64,000 nucleotides of DNA from Paraburkholderia kururiensis JCM 10599 = LMG 19447. GTDB lineage: Bacteria; Pseudomonadota; Gammaproteobacteria; Burkholderiales; Burkholderiaceae. The DNA lies in NCBI RefSeq assembly GCF_003986935.1, contig NZ_RJZE01000005.1:248001-312000 (forward strand). The letters are read 5' to 3'. The position numbers and the translations under genes were made by a program. Positions 18,114-27,279 of the stretch are shown here, in pieces; position 1 is the first letter of the stretch, and each line of letters opens with the position of its first letter. The notes under the pieces were generated by a model. It saw only the letters and a program-made list of their open reading frames with translations, was not told the DNA's origin and did no database searches.

Positions 18114-19595
18114 ATGCCTCTTACCCTCGACCGCCCCGAACTCGCCCGCACCGGCAACTTCATCGCTGGACAATGGCGCGACGCGCTTTCCGGCGCACGC
18201 TACCCCGTCAGCGACCCGGCCACCGGCAACGCCTTCACGAGCGTTCCCGACAGCGGCCCCGAAGACGCCCAGGCCGCAGCCGACGCCGCCCACACCGCCT
18301 TCGAAGGCTGGCGCGAACGCACAGCGCGCGAGCGCGCCCAATTACTGAAGCGCTGGCACGCCGCCATCATCGCCAATACCGAAGACCTGGCGCGCCTCAT
18401 GTCGCGCGAACAGGGTAAGCCGCTTGCCGAAGCGCGTGGCGAAGTGGCCTACGGCGCCTCATATGTGGAGTGGTTTGCCGAAGAAGCCGTGCGCAGCTAC
18501 GGCGACATGATTCCCGCCATGATGCCCGGCAAGCGGATGATGGCCGTGAAAGAACCGGTGGGCGTGGTCGCGGCCATCACGCCGTGGAACTTCCCGCTCG
18601 CGATGATTGCGCGCAAGATCGCGCCTGCGCTTGCGGCGGGCTGCACAGTGGTCGCCAAGCCCGCCGAAGACACGCCGCTCACCGCGCTGGCCCTCGCGCG
18701 TCTTGCCGAAGAAGCGGGCTTGCCGCCCGGCGTGCTCAATATCGTCACGGCGTCGCGCGAGCACACGCCCGCCACCGTTTCCAACTGGCTCGCAGACGCT
18801 CGCGTGCGCAAGATCACCTTCACCGGCTCCACGCCCGTGGGCAAACACCTCGCTCGCGAATCGGCGGATACGCTCAAGAAGCTTTCGCTGGAACTGGGTG
18901 GCAATGCGCCGTTCATCGTGTTCGACGACGCCGACCTGGACGCCGCCGTGGACGGACTCATGGCATCGAAGTTCCGCAACGGCGGGCAGACCTGCGTGTG
19001 CCCCAACCGCGTGTACGTGCATGCCGGCGTCTACGATGCGTTCGCGCGCAAACTCGTGGCACGCGTCGCGGCGCTGCGCGTGGGGCCCGCCACGCGCGAC
19101 GACTCGCAGATTGGCCCCATGATCAACGCGCGTGCCGTTGAAAAGATCGAGCGGCACGTGCAGGACGCCATCGCGCACGGCGCCGCGGTGCTGACAGGCG
19201 GCCGGCGCCTGCAAGGCGAGGGGCTCGAAGGTCCGCACTATTACGCACCCACCGTGCTCGGCGAGGCCAATCGCGAGATGGCGCTTTTTCGCGAAGAGAC
19301 GTTCGGCCCCGTCGTCCCGCTCTTTCGCTTCGACAGCGACGCCGACGTCATTCGCGCGGCCAACGACACACCGTTCGGGCTCGCCGCCTACTTCTATTCG
19401 CGCGACGTGCGGCGCATCTGGCGCGTCGCGGCGAAGCTGGAAAGCGGCGTGATCGGCATCAATGAAGGCGCGCTCGCGAGCGAGGCCGCACCGTTCGGCG
19501 GCGTGAAGGAATCGGGCTATGGCCGCGAGGGTTCGCGCTATGGGCTCGACGACTATCAGCACATCAAGTATCTGTGCCAGGGCGGATTGAACTGA
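18114..19595 (+). CDS. NAD(P)-dependent succinate-semialdehyde dehydrogenase-type ALDH
   Basis: A 493-residue ALDH starting MPLTLDRPELARTG at 18114. It has GVVAAITPWNFPLAMIARK, the general base in LELGGNAPFIVFDDADLD, and the catalytic cysteine in NGGQTCVCPNRVYVH, the wording typical of GabD proteins. GabD oxidises succinate semialdehyde to succinate with NADP+; relatives act on glutarate or aspartate semialdehyde. It follows the Lrp gene on the same strand and would complete the oxidation of the transaminase product. The exact aldehyde is not deducible. Confidence 0.9.
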   Translation: MPLTLDRPELARTGNFIAGQWRDALSGARYPVSDPATGNAFTSVPDSGPEDAQAAADAAHTAFEGWRERTARERAQLLKRWHAAIIANTEDLARLMSREQGKPLAEARGEVAYGASYVEWFAEEAVRSYGDMIPAMMPGKRMMAVKEPVGVVAAITPWNFPLAMIARKIAPALAAGCTVVAKPAEDTPLTALALARLAEEAGLPPGVLNIVTASREHTPATVSNWLADARVRKITFTGSTPVGKHLARESADTLKKLSLELGGNAPFIVFDDADLDAAVDGLMASKFRNGGQTCVCPNRVYVHAGVYDAFARKLVARVAALRVGPATRDDSQIGPMINARAVEKIERHVQDAIAHGAAVLTGGRRLQGEGLEGPHYYAPTVLGEANREMALFREETFGPVVPLFRFDSDADVIRAANDTPFGLAAYFYSRDVRRIWRVAAKLESGVIGINEGALASEAAPFGGVKESGYGREGSRYGLDDYQHIKYLCQGGLN

Positions 19596-19646
19596 GCCGC
19601 CAACCAAGGTGCGAATCGATCAACGCATGACGAACTGCACGCTCTC

Positions 19647-20639
19647 ATGACCACCCACGCCAACGATACCCACGCGCACGCCACCGCCGAAGCCTATCCC
19701 GTCGATGTCGAATTTCCCGACCTCGCGCCCTACGCCGCGGGCAACACCGGTGTGCCGTACGTTCACACGTTCGATAGCGGCGCAGCCGGCCCGCACGTCA
19801 TGATCAACGCGCTCACGCACGGCAACGAAGTGTGCGGCGCGATTACGGTCAAGGCGCTGCTCGATGCCGGCGTGCGCCCGCGCAAGGGCCGGCTGACGCT
19901 GGCCTTCGCGAACGTGGACGCCTACCTCACGTTCGACCGACGCAAGCCGGACGCGTCGCGCTTCGTCGATCAGGACTTCAACCGCGTATGGAGTGCGGCA
20001 AAACTCGATGACCGGTCTGCGGACTCCACGGAGTTGCGCCGCGCCCGCGCCATGCAGCCCGTAATCGACACCGTGGACATGCTGCTCGACCTGCACTCCA
20101 TGCATGAAAAAAGCGCGCCGCTCGCGCTTTCCGGCCCGCTCGACAAAGGCATCGCGCTCGCTCGCCAACTGGGCGCGCCGGCCACCGTGATCAGCGACGA
20201 AGGCCACCCCGAAGGCCGGCGCATGCGCGACTACGCGGACTTCAGCAACCCGCAGAACCCCCGCAACGCGCTGCTCGTGGAATGCGGACAACACTGGGAG
20301 CCCTCGGCCGTCACCGTCGCGAAAGATTGCACCGCGCGGTTTCTCGCGCTGACTGGCGTGCTGGAGGAATCGGATTTGCCCGAAGGGTGGTTTGCACCGA
20401 AGCCCGAAACCGTGCGCGTGATCCGCGTGACCGAGCCCGTCGTCGCAAAGAGCATGGACTTCCGCTTCGCGGGCAACTACACCGGGCTGGAAACGTTCGA
20501 GAAAGCGGGCACCGTCATCGCGTGGAACGGCGGCGAACCCGTGGTCACGCCTTACGACAACTGCGTGCTCGTCATGCCGTCGCTGCGGCAATTGAGGCCG
20601 GGAGTGACGGTGGTGAGGTTGGGGAGGATCGTGGCGTAA
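19647..20639 (+). CDS. Succinylglutamate desuccinylase/aspartoacylase family zinc deacylase
   Basis: This 330-residue protein has the M14-like zinc site: His and Glu in NALTHGNEVCG and a third ligand His in MLLDLHSMHE, with a likely catalytic Glu in ALLVECGQHWEP. The family removes acyl groups from N-acylated amino acids (AstE, aspartoacylase, DoeB of ectoine breakdown). It follows the dehydrogenase gene by about 50 bp and is the last gene of the operon. An acetyltransferase at the other end of the region makes an N-acetylated intermediate conceivable. Confidence 0.87.
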   Translation: MTTHANDTHAHATAEAYPVDVEFPDLAPYAAGNTGVPYVHTFDSGAAGPHVMINALTHGNEVCGAITVKALLDAGVRPRKGRLTLAFANVDAYLTFDRRKPDASRFVDQDFNRVWSAAKLDDRSADSTELRRARAMQPVIDTVDMLLDLHSMHEKSAPLALSGPLDKGIALARQLGAPATVISDEGHPEGRRMRDYADFSNPQNPRNALLVECGQHWEPSAVTVAKDCTARFLALTGVLEESDLPEGWFAPKPETVRVIRVTEPVVAKSMDFRFAGNYTGLETFEKAGTVIAWNGGEPVVTPYDNCVLVMPSLRQLRPGVTVVRLGRIVA

Positions 20640-20688
20640 GCGCGGGAGAGCCGAAACGCAGCGGTCACGCGATTGCGTGCCCTCAACG

Positions 20689-20724
20689 AAAAAGGCAGAT
20701 ACGCCACCACAGCGCATCTGCCTT
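20689..20724 (-). terminator. Intrinsic terminator of the symporter operon
   Basis: AAGGCAGAT (20692-20700) and ATCTGCCTT (20716-20724) form a 9-bp stem with a 15-nt loop. On the minus strand the stem is followed by a run of five T. It lies 38 bp beyond the symporter stop and converges with the deacylase gene. Confidence 0.65.
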
Positions 20725-20762
20725 CGATCAACAAAAACAGCAACTACAGAGGATCGCGAAGC

Positions 20763-22259
20763 TTAAACCGCTACTTGCCGCTCCCCTTCCCGCTGCCGTG
20801 CCGGCGTGGCGAGCGACACCACGAACGTCACGACGATATTCGCGGCCAGCGCGATGAGCCCGATATAGAGCGGATACACCGCACCGCCCACGTGCAAGGC
20901 GAACACCGGCTTCAGCCCTTGCGAAGCCGCGAGCCCCGTGCCGATCACCACGCCCACCAGCCAGCCGCACAGCAGACCCGTGGAACTGAAGCGACGCGTA
21001 TAGAGCGTGAACACCACCGACGGGAAGATCTGCAGAATCCACACGCCACCCAGCAGTTGCAGATCGATGGCGAATTGCGTGGGCAGCGCAACGATGAAGA
21101 GTAGCGCGCCGAACTTCACGACGAGCGACACGATCTTCGCAGTCGACGCTTCGCCCGCGGGCGACATCGACGGCGACACCAGCGGACGCCACAGATTGCG
21201 CGTGAACAGGTTCGCGGCACCAATCGACATGATGGCCGCCGGCACGAGCGCGCTGATCGCGATGGCCGCCGCGGCAAAGCCGACGAACCAAGACGGGAAC
21301 AGCGTGCCGAAGAGCGCCGGCACGACGTCGCTCGGCGACTTCACGTGAATGCCCGCGGCAATCGCCATGTAGCCGAGCAGCGCGATCAGTCCGAGCAGCA
21401 GCGTGTAGGCCGGCAGGAAGATGGCGTTCTTCTTCACGGTGTCCGCCGATGCCGACGAGAGCACGCCCGTCATCGTGTGCGGATACATGAACGCCGCGAG
21501 TGCCGAGCCCAGCGCGAGCGATGCGTACGCCGTGAACTGCGACGGCTTGAGCAGGATGCCCGTGGCACCGCCCTTCGCCTTGAAGTACGTATCGGCTGCG
21601 TCGAACACGTGACTGTAGCCGCCCAGCTTCACGGGAATCAGGCAGACGGCTGCGATCACGACGATGTAGATCATGATGTCTTTCACGAACGCGATCATGG
21701 CCGGTGCGCGCAGGCCGCTCGTGTACGTGTAGAACGCGAGAATCAGGAACGCGACGATCAACGGCAGTTCGCCCGATACGCCCAGCCCCTTGATGACCAC
21801 CTGCATGCCCACCAGTTGCAGCGCGATGTACGGCATGGTCGCAACGATGCCCGTGATGGCGACGGCCGCGGGCAGCCATTTGCCGCCCAGCTCGCCGTGC
21901 ACGTAGTCGGCTGCGGTGATGTGGCCTTTCGCGTGCGCCACTTTCCACAGCTTCGGCATCACGGCGAACACGAACGGGTAGACGATGATGGTGTACGGCA
22001 GCGCGAAGAAGCCGTACGCGCCCACCGCATACACGAGCGCCGGCACGGCGATCACGGTATAGGCGGTGTAGAAGTCGCCGCCCACGAGGAACCACGAAAT
22101 GACGGTGCCGAACTGGCGGCCGCCCAGGCCCCACTCGTGCAGTTGCGTGAGATCGCCGCGTTTCCAGCGCGCGGCCAGAAAGCCGACGATGGTCACGAGC
22201 GCGAAGAAGGCGATGAAGACGGTCATCGATACCGGATTGACGGGATTCAGCTCGTTCAT
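20763..22259 (-). CDS. Sodium:solute symporter (SSS family, MctP-like)
   Basis: A 498-residue inner membrane protein with about 13 hydrophobic helices. It starts MNELNPVNPVSMTVFIAFFALVTIVGF at 22259 and has the SSS feature FLVGGDFYTAYTVIAVPALVYAVGAYGFFALPY. It begins inside the stop of a DUF3311 gene (ATGA overlap), a pairing seen with MctP-type monocarboxylate/amino acid permeases. It should import an organic acid or amino acid with sodium. Its position between two catabolic operons makes uptake of their substrate possible, but it is convergent with one and separate from the other. Confidence 0.9.
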   Translation of the reverse strand: MNELNPVNPVSMTVFIAFFALVTIVGFLAARWKRGDLTQLHEWGLGGRQFGTVISWFLVGGDFYTAYTVIAVPALVYAVGAYGFFALPYTIIVYPFVFAVMPKLWKVAHAKGHITAADYVHGELGGKWLPAAVAITGIVATMPYIALQLVGMQVVIKGLGVSGELPLIVAFLILAFYTYTSGLRAPAMIAFVKDIMIYIVVIAAVCLIPVKLGGYSHVFDAADTYFKAKGGATGILLKPSQFTAYASLALGSALAAFMYPHTMTGVLSSASADTVKKNAIFLPAYTLLLGLIALLGYMAIAAGIHVKSPSDVVPALFGTLFPSWFVGFAAAAIAISALVPAAIMSIGAANLFTRNLWRPLVSPSMSPAGEASTAKIVSLVVKFGALLFIVALPTQFAIDLQLLGGVWILQIFPSVVFTLYTRRFSSTGLLCGWLVGVVIGTGLAASQGLKPVFALHVGGAVYPLYIGLIALAANIVVTFVVSLATPARQREGERQVAV

Positions 22260-22468
22260 TTGGTGCCCCGGTAGACGGCGTATAGCAGCAGCGAAGTCAG
22301 CGGCACCCACAGCAGCTGATACCAGTAAAAGAACGGGAAACCCGCAAAGGAAGGCCGGCTGTCGTTATAGAACGGTAGCCACAGCAGCGCGGCATAAGGG
22401 AGCAGCAGGAGGATCCAGCGCCAGCTGCGGCCGGATCGCCCCTCGTCCGTACGAGGCATTTCAGTCAT
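22256..22468 (-). CDS. DUF3311 small membrane protein, symporter partner
   Basis: Seventy residues from the ATG at 22468, with two hydrophobic segments (WRWILLLLPYAALLWLPFY and FFYWYQLLWVPLTSLLLYAVY). This is the DUF3311 pattern found immediately upstream of SSS permeases of the MctP type. The stop overlaps the symporter start by ATGA, which implies coupled translation. It is probably a small accessory subunit in the inner membrane; its function in the family is unproven. Confidence 0.88.
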   Translation of the reverse strand: MTEMPRTDEGRSGRSWRWILLLLPYAALLWLPFYNDSRPSFAGFPFFYWYQLLWVPLTSLLLYAVYRGTK

Positions 22469-22865
22469 GGTCTCTTCTCCATGGTTCTGGTCGAAAGGGG
22501 ACGCCATGCGCCACGAAGGCGACGCATGTCGCACGAACCGGGACTGCGAGAAATGGCTGGCAGGAAGGTGGGCGCACGCAAAGCGCGATGCGAGGCTGCC
22601 AGCATTGCCGAGGTCTCCGTCCTTGTTCTCGTTCGGCCGGCTGCGGTGTTGTTGCCGCAAGCCGGATGGTCGAACTCTTTTGCGGGACGAGTATCCCCAA
22701 ACTCAAAGGGCATCACAAGCGTGGAACCACGTAGGCAATCTACGTAGTTCTACATAGGTGGCTTGCAATCCTTTCGCGCGCGCGGGGGCAAGCGCGATGC
22801 GCTGTCGGGAAAACGTAAGGGTCCACGCGTGGCCAGATCATGAGCGCACGCCGCGGCCCTTCGAT
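22469..22865. other. Intergenic region upstream of the symporter operon
   Basis: No gene is supported. It holds the promoter of the DUF3311-symporter operon and the repeat cluster at 22727-22757. The 3' end of the hydantoinase operon (small gene ending at 22866) borders it. Confidence 0.5.
22727..22757. promoter_or_regulatory. Cluster of three CTACGTAG-like octamers
   Basis: CCACGTAG (22727), CTACGTAG (22740, a perfect palindrome) and CTACATAG (22750) lie about 270 bp upstream of the DUF3311 start. The first two also form ACGTAG-N5-CTACGT. Repeated short palindromes of this sort suit a response-regulator or similar dimeric binding site; the regulator is unknown. Confidence 0.4.
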
Positions 22866-23036
22866 TCAGCCCACGGACGGCTCCCCTTCGCCGGGTTGCT
22901 TGCCGGGCTTGTCTGCGGGGCTCGAATTTTCTCCGGCGTCGCGCGACGGCGGCAGCTTGCTCTTTTCGTTGTCGCTGTGGCGTGGCGGTTTCGGATGCTG
23001 CGGGTCCGGCGTCGTGTCGGGTCCGGTGGTGACCAT
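22866..23036 (-). CDS. Small hydrophilic hypothetical protein at end of hydantoinase operon
   Basis: A 56-residue frame starting MVTTGPDTTPDPQHP at 23036 with GGAG six bases upstream. It is rich in Pro, Lys, Ser, Glu and Asp with no hydrophobic segment and is probably disordered. It lies 88 bp after the HyuB-like stop on the same strand. I do not recognise it. The good ribosome site and clean composition favour a real gene, but its length means chance is not excluded. Confidence 0.5.
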   Translation of the reverse strand: MVTTGPDTTPDPQHPKPPRHSDNEKSKLPPSRDAGENSSPADKPGKQPGEGEPSVG

Positions 23037-23124
23037 GGCAAGCTCCAGAGCGTCGGCTGATACGGGGCAAGGTAGCAAGCGCTGGACCTGCCCCGCAGCA
23101 TCTCCATGCCACCATCCCGCTCGC

Positions 23125-25128
23125 TCAACCCGCCTTGCGCAGGTCCGGCAGCGATGCGGCCAGCTCCGCATAGAGCGCATCGATCAGACCGTCGTTGGCG
23201 AGCTCCGCGTCGTTGGCCGCGATGCGTTCGTCGAGCGCCTCGAAGAGGCGGTGCTTCACGAAGTAGCGCCACTGCACAGGAACGCCCGCAAGAATGCGGG
23301 TCAGCGCCGCATAACGCTCGCGCGTCCACTTCGCTTCGAACGCCGTGCGGTAAGGCCCGAAATCGAAGGCCGGCGGCTGCGTGCCCGCGAGGCGCCGGCG
23401 GGCCGCCTCGCGCAGCACCTGCGTTTGCGCCTCATCGACCTCGCCGTCCGTGAGCGCGACGGCATACACGTCGCGTGCCTGCTGTTCCGTGACGTAACCG
23501 CGCAGCACGTCGTCGCGCACGCGCTCGATCTCGCGCTCCTCGGGCCGGCCATAACCGCCCGCGCCTGCACCCACCAGCCGGATCACGTCGCCCGGGTTAC
23601 AGACCACCAGATCGTTGTTGCCCAACTGCTCCTCGTGCGGCGTGCCGGGGTTCTTCGTGAAGCGCGCGTTTGCGCCCGCGCTGCCGCCACGCAGGCCCCA
23701 CGACGCGAAGTGCGTGCGATCGCGATTGCGGGCCGTCACGAGCGTGTTGGGTGCGAACACCTTGAACTCCATGACGAGCCCCTGGCCGCCGCGGAATTGC
23801 CCCGCACCGCCCGAACCTGGCGCCACGCCGTAGCGCGTAATGCGGATGGGCACCTCGGCCTCGTTGATTTCAACGGGCGTGTTGCGCAGGAATGCGTTGT
23901 TGGCGCCGGACCCGTCTTCGCCATCGTCCAGCGACATGCCGCCCGCGCCGCCGCCAATGGGCCCGATCGACGCCATCACTGTGCCCCCCTCGCGGTCCAG
24001 CGTCTTTACGCTGAGAATCGAGAGCCCGCCTGCGGGGCACGCGGGCATCCGTTCCGGCACGGCCTGTGCAAATGCACCGAACGTGAGCAGGTGCAGCAGC
24101 TTGCAGGTCAGGCTGCGCATGCCGACCGCCGCGGGCCGCTGCGCATTGACCACGGTGCCAGGCGGCAGAATGCAGCGTGCTACACGCAAGAGCCCGCTGT
24201 TGAGCAGAATCGACGGATTCAGCGTGTAAAGCACGTAGACGAAGCCGACCAGTGCGAGCGCATGCCGTTCGCGTCCGCCCGTGGGCATGTTGAGCGACGA
24301 CTGCAGTTGCGGGTCGCTGCCCGTGTAGTCGAATTCGACAGCGCCGCCGCGAATGCGCAGCGTGAGCGCCACGCGCATGGGCTTGCCGCGCACGGAGTCT
24401 TCGTCCGCGTACTCAGCGAAGAAATAGTCGCCGTCCGGAATGTCGCGAATGAGGGTCTGCGCCTGCTCTTCGGCGTAGTCGAGCAGCGCGTGCATGCCGG
24501 CCTTGAAGGCATCGACGCCGAAACGTTCGATGATTTCCAGCACGCGCCGCTCGCCTGTGTGCAGCGAAGCAAGCTGTGCGTGCAGATCGCCTACGTTCTG
24601 CGCCGGCACGCGCACGTTGGCCGCCATGATACGCAGCAGGTCTTCGTCCAGCACGCCCGCGCGCACGATCTTGGTGGGCGGAAAGCGGATGCCTTCCTGC
24701 TCGATCTCGGTGAGCGTGCGCGAAAGCGACGCGGGCACGGCGCCGCCCATGTCGGTGTTGTGAATGTGCCCGCCCACGAAGCAGACAATCTCGCCTTCGT
24801 AGAACACCGGCTTCCACAGCACGATATCGGGCGTGTGGGTGGCGACGAAACCGCTATACGTGTCGTTCGTCATGCCGATGTCGCCGGGCTCGTAATGGTC
24901 GATCATGCCGATCACGGGACCGTAGTCGAGCCCGACGTACCACGTGGCGCCAAGCGTCTTCGGCGACGCGAAGGTGTGGCCCTCGGGCGTCATGATTGCG
25001 CACGAGAAGTCTTCCGTTTCCTTCACGAACGTGGAATGTGCGGTGCGCACGAGCGTGTAGGCCATGCTCTCCGCCGCCGCCACACAGTAGTTCGCGAAGA
25101 TTTGCAGCACTGCCTTGTCGAATTGCAT
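23125..25128 (-). CDS. Hydantoinase/oxoprolinase subunit B
   Basis: A 667-residue HyuB-family protein. Recognisable parts are the N-terminal AAAESMAYTLVRTAHSTFVKETEDFSCAI, the central VCFVGGHIHNTDMGGAVP, and the glycine-rich GPIGGGAGGMSLDDGEDG. HyuB pairs with HyuA to open cyclic amides such as N-methylhydantoin, 5-oxoproline or caprolactam, normally with ATP. Its stop at 23125 and start 32 bp after HyuA show it is translated from the same mRNA. The length is longer than typical 520-600-residue family members because of a C-terminal extension past the glycine-rich part. Confidence 0.92.
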   Translation of the reverse strand: MQFDKAVLQIFANYCVAAAESMAYTLVRTAHSTFVKETEDFSCAIMTPEGHTFASPKTLGATWYVGLDYGPVIGMIDHYEPGDIGMTNDTYSGFVATHTPDIVLWKPVFYEGEIVCFVGGHIHNTDMGGAVPASLSRTLTEIEQEGIRFPPTKIVRAGVLDEDLLRIMAANVRVPAQNVGDLHAQLASLHTGERRVLEIIERFGVDAFKAGMHALLDYAEEQAQTLIRDIPDGDYFFAEYADEDSVRGKPMRVALTLRIRGGAVEFDYTGSDPQLQSSLNMPTGGRERHALALVGFVYVLYTLNPSILLNSGLLRVARCILPPGTVVNAQRPAAVGMRSLTCKLLHLLTFGAFAQAVPERMPACPAGGLSILSVKTLDREGGTVMASIGPIGGGAGGMSLDDGEDGSGANNAFLRNTPVEINEAEVPIRITRYGVAPGSGGAGQFRGGQGLVMEFKVFAPNTLVTARNRDRTHFASWGLRGGSAGANARFTKNPGTPHEEQLGNNDLVVCNPGDVIRLVGAGAGGYGRPEEREIERVRDDVLRGYVTEQQARDVYAVALTDGEVDEAQTQVLREAARRRLAGTQPPAFDFGPYRTAFEAKWTRERYAALTRILAGVPVQWRYFVKHRLFEALDERIAANDAELANDGLIDALYAELAASLPDLRKAG

Positions 25129-25160
25129 TTGCGAGGCTCCGTATCAATGGCTCAGTGGCT

Positions 25161-27209
25161 TCATTGCAGACGCTGCAGCAGGATCAGGTTCCCGTAAGCA
25201 TCCACTTCGCCCGAGAAGCCGGGCAGCACACACGTCGTGCAGTCGTCCTGAGCGATGACGGCCGGACCTTCGATACGGTGTCCCGCCAGCAGCTTCGCAC
25301 GCTGAAAGAGCGCGGCGTCGCGCCAGGCGCCGTCCATCCACACCTTTACGGTGGTGTCGGGCTGGGCAGGCGACGTAGCGACCTCGATCTGCCGCAGCGC
25401 AGGTTTCGGCGTGGCCGACGAGATCACGAGCCGCAGCGCCACCACTTGAATGAGCGCATCCAGGTCGCTATGGCCGTAGAGCCGCGCGTGCTCGCGGTGG
25501 AACGCTTCGCTCAGCGCCGTGATGTTTTCCTCTCCGAGCCAGCGCAGTTCGAGCGGTGTGTCGATCTCGAACGACTGACCCTTGTAGCGCATGTCGGCAG
25601 AGACGGCGAGACGCGCCTCGCCTTCCTGCCCCTGGGTCTGGCCCGCGAGCCACGCATGTGCCGCGTGGCTCAGCGCCTGCGCGTCGTCACGGAGTTGACG
25701 CAGCGAGGCGGCGTCGAGATCGTAGTAGGTGGTCTTCACGAAGTCGTTCTTCGTGTCCGCAATCAGGCCGCCCAGTGCGCTCAATACGCCCGGCGTAGTG
25801 GGCACCACGACCTGTTCCATGCCGAGCGCGCGGGCGAAGTGACAGGCCAGCATGGGCCCTGCGCCGCCGAACGGCAGCAGCGAGAACATGCGGGGGTCGA
25901 TGCCGAAGCGCGACACGATACGGCTCACGCCCGCATACATGCCCGAGACGGCGACCTCGACAATGGCCTCTGCCGTGCGGTACGGGTCGCTGCCCAGCTT
26001 CGCGGCCAGCGCCTCGATGGCGCGGCAGGCGGCATCGCGATCCACCTTCACGGCGTTGTAGCCGAGGCTCGCATTGCCGATCACGCCCATCACGGCGAAG
26101 GCATCCGTGATCGTCGCGCGCGTGCCGCCCCTGCCGTAGCAGACAGGCCCGGGGTTCGAGCCCGCGCTTTCGGGGCCTACCTTGAGCACGCCGAACTCGT
26201 CCACCCATGCAATGGAGCCGCCGCCGTCGCCGATCGACGAAACGGACACCGAAGGAATATGAATCTGGAAGTCACCGATGTACTCGCCCGTCGCGTACTG
26301 CGGCTCGCCATCCACGATCAGCGCAACGTCTGCCGTGGTGCCGCCGATATCGAGGCTCATGCAGTGACGCAGTCCGCACAGTTGCGCAACGTATGCCGCG
26401 CCGATCACGCCCGAGGCCGTGCCCGAGAGAATCATCTGCACGCAGTTGCTCTTGCCGGCCTCGGCGCTCATCACGCCGCCGTTCGACTTGGTCACCTTCA
26501 TGTCCGCGCCGATACCGGTTTCCCGCAGTGCGCGTTGCAGCGAAGAAAGATAGTGCGAGACCTTCGGCTGCACGTAGCCGCCGATGACGGCCGTGGACGT
26601 GCGTTCGTATTCGCGGATGATGGGCCACACGTCGCTGGAACACGACACGAAGAAGCCCGGCATCTCGCGTTCCACAATGGCCTTGACCTCCTGCTCGTGC
26701 GCTGGGTTGCGATACGAATGCAGCAGCGAGATCACGACGCCTTCGCATCCCGCGCGCCGCAGCCCTTCCACGGCGGCGAGCACGCTCGCTTCGTCCACAG
26801 GCGTTTCTACCGTGCCGTCAGCCGCGAGCCGGCCTGTCACGCCGAACACGCGTTCGCGCGGCACGAGCGGTGCTGGACGCTTCGAGAGCAGGTCGTACAT
26901 GTCCGGCCCCTTGAGGCGTGCGATATCCAGCACGTCTTCGAAGTGGCGCGTGGTGATGAGTCCGAGGCGCAGGCCTTTGCGCTGCACCACCGCGTTCACG
27001 CCCACAGTGGTGCCGTGCGTGAAGTACACCACTTCGCGTGGATCCACGCCGTACCGCTCGGCCAGCCCTTCCATGCCGCGCAGCACTTCGGTGCCCGGAC
27101 TCTCGGGCCGCGAAAACACCTTCAGCGTTTTCAGCTCGCCCGTCTCGTCGTCCAGCACGGCGAAATCCGCGAACGATCCGCCAATGTCCACTCCGATTCT
27201 TGTTGCCAT
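25161..27209 (-). CDS. Hydantoinase/oxoprolinase subunit A
   Basis: This 682-residue protein starts MATRIGVDIGGSFADFAVLDD and contains the HyuA phosphate-binding segments YFTHGTTVGVNAVVQRKG and SLDIGGTTADVALI, part of the actin-like ATPase fold. HyuA activates the cyclic amide carbonyl with ATP; HyuB completes hydrolysis. The pair could act on 5-oxoproline, hydantoins or lactams, and the sequence does not separate these. It follows the ABC transporter genes by 70 bp on the same strand, so uptake and hydrolysis appear co-expressed. Confidence 0.92.
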   Translation of the reverse strand: MATRIGVDIGGSFADFAVLDDETGELKTLKVFSRPESPGTEVLRGMEGLAERYGVDPREVVYFTHGTTVGVNAVVQRKGLRLGLITTRHFEDVLDIARLKGPDMYDLLSKRPAPLVPRERVFGVTGRLAADGTVETPVDEASVLAAVEGLRRAGCEGVVISLLHSYRNPAHEQEVKAIVEREMPGFFVSCSSDVWPIIREYERTSTAVIGGYVQPKVSHYLSSLQRALRETGIGADMKVTKSNGGVMSAEAGKSNCVQMILSGTASGVIGAAYVAQLCGLRHCMSLDIGGTTADVALIVDGEPQYATGEYIGDFQIHIPSVSVSSIGDGGGSIAWVDEFGVLKVGPESAGSNPGPVCYGRGGTRATITDAFAVMGVIGNASLGYNAVKVDRDAACRAIEALAAKLGSDPYRTAEAIVEVAVSGMYAGVSRIVSRFGIDPRMFSLLPFGGAGPMLACHFARALGMEQVVVPTTPGVLSALGGLIADTKNDFVKTTYYDLDAASLRQLRDDAQALSHAAHAWLAGQTQGQEGEARLAVSADMRYKGQSFEIDTPLELRWLGEENITALSEAFHREHARLYGHSDLDALIQVVALRLVISSATPKPALRQIEVATSPAQPDTTVKVWMDGAWRDAALFQRAKLLAGHRIEGPAVIAQDDCTTCVLPGFSGEVDAYGNLILLQRLQ

Positions 27210-27279
27210 ACGTTTTCCTTAATACAACGAAATAACGTGCCTGGCGGATCATCGGCTGCTTCGCCGTGCCCGCGTCGCG

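Noticed and set aside
22840..25197. Plus-strand open frame of 785 residues opposite the HyuB gene
   Set aside because: Composition is that of a complement frame in GC-rich DNA, and the minus strand encodes an obvious hydantoinase B.
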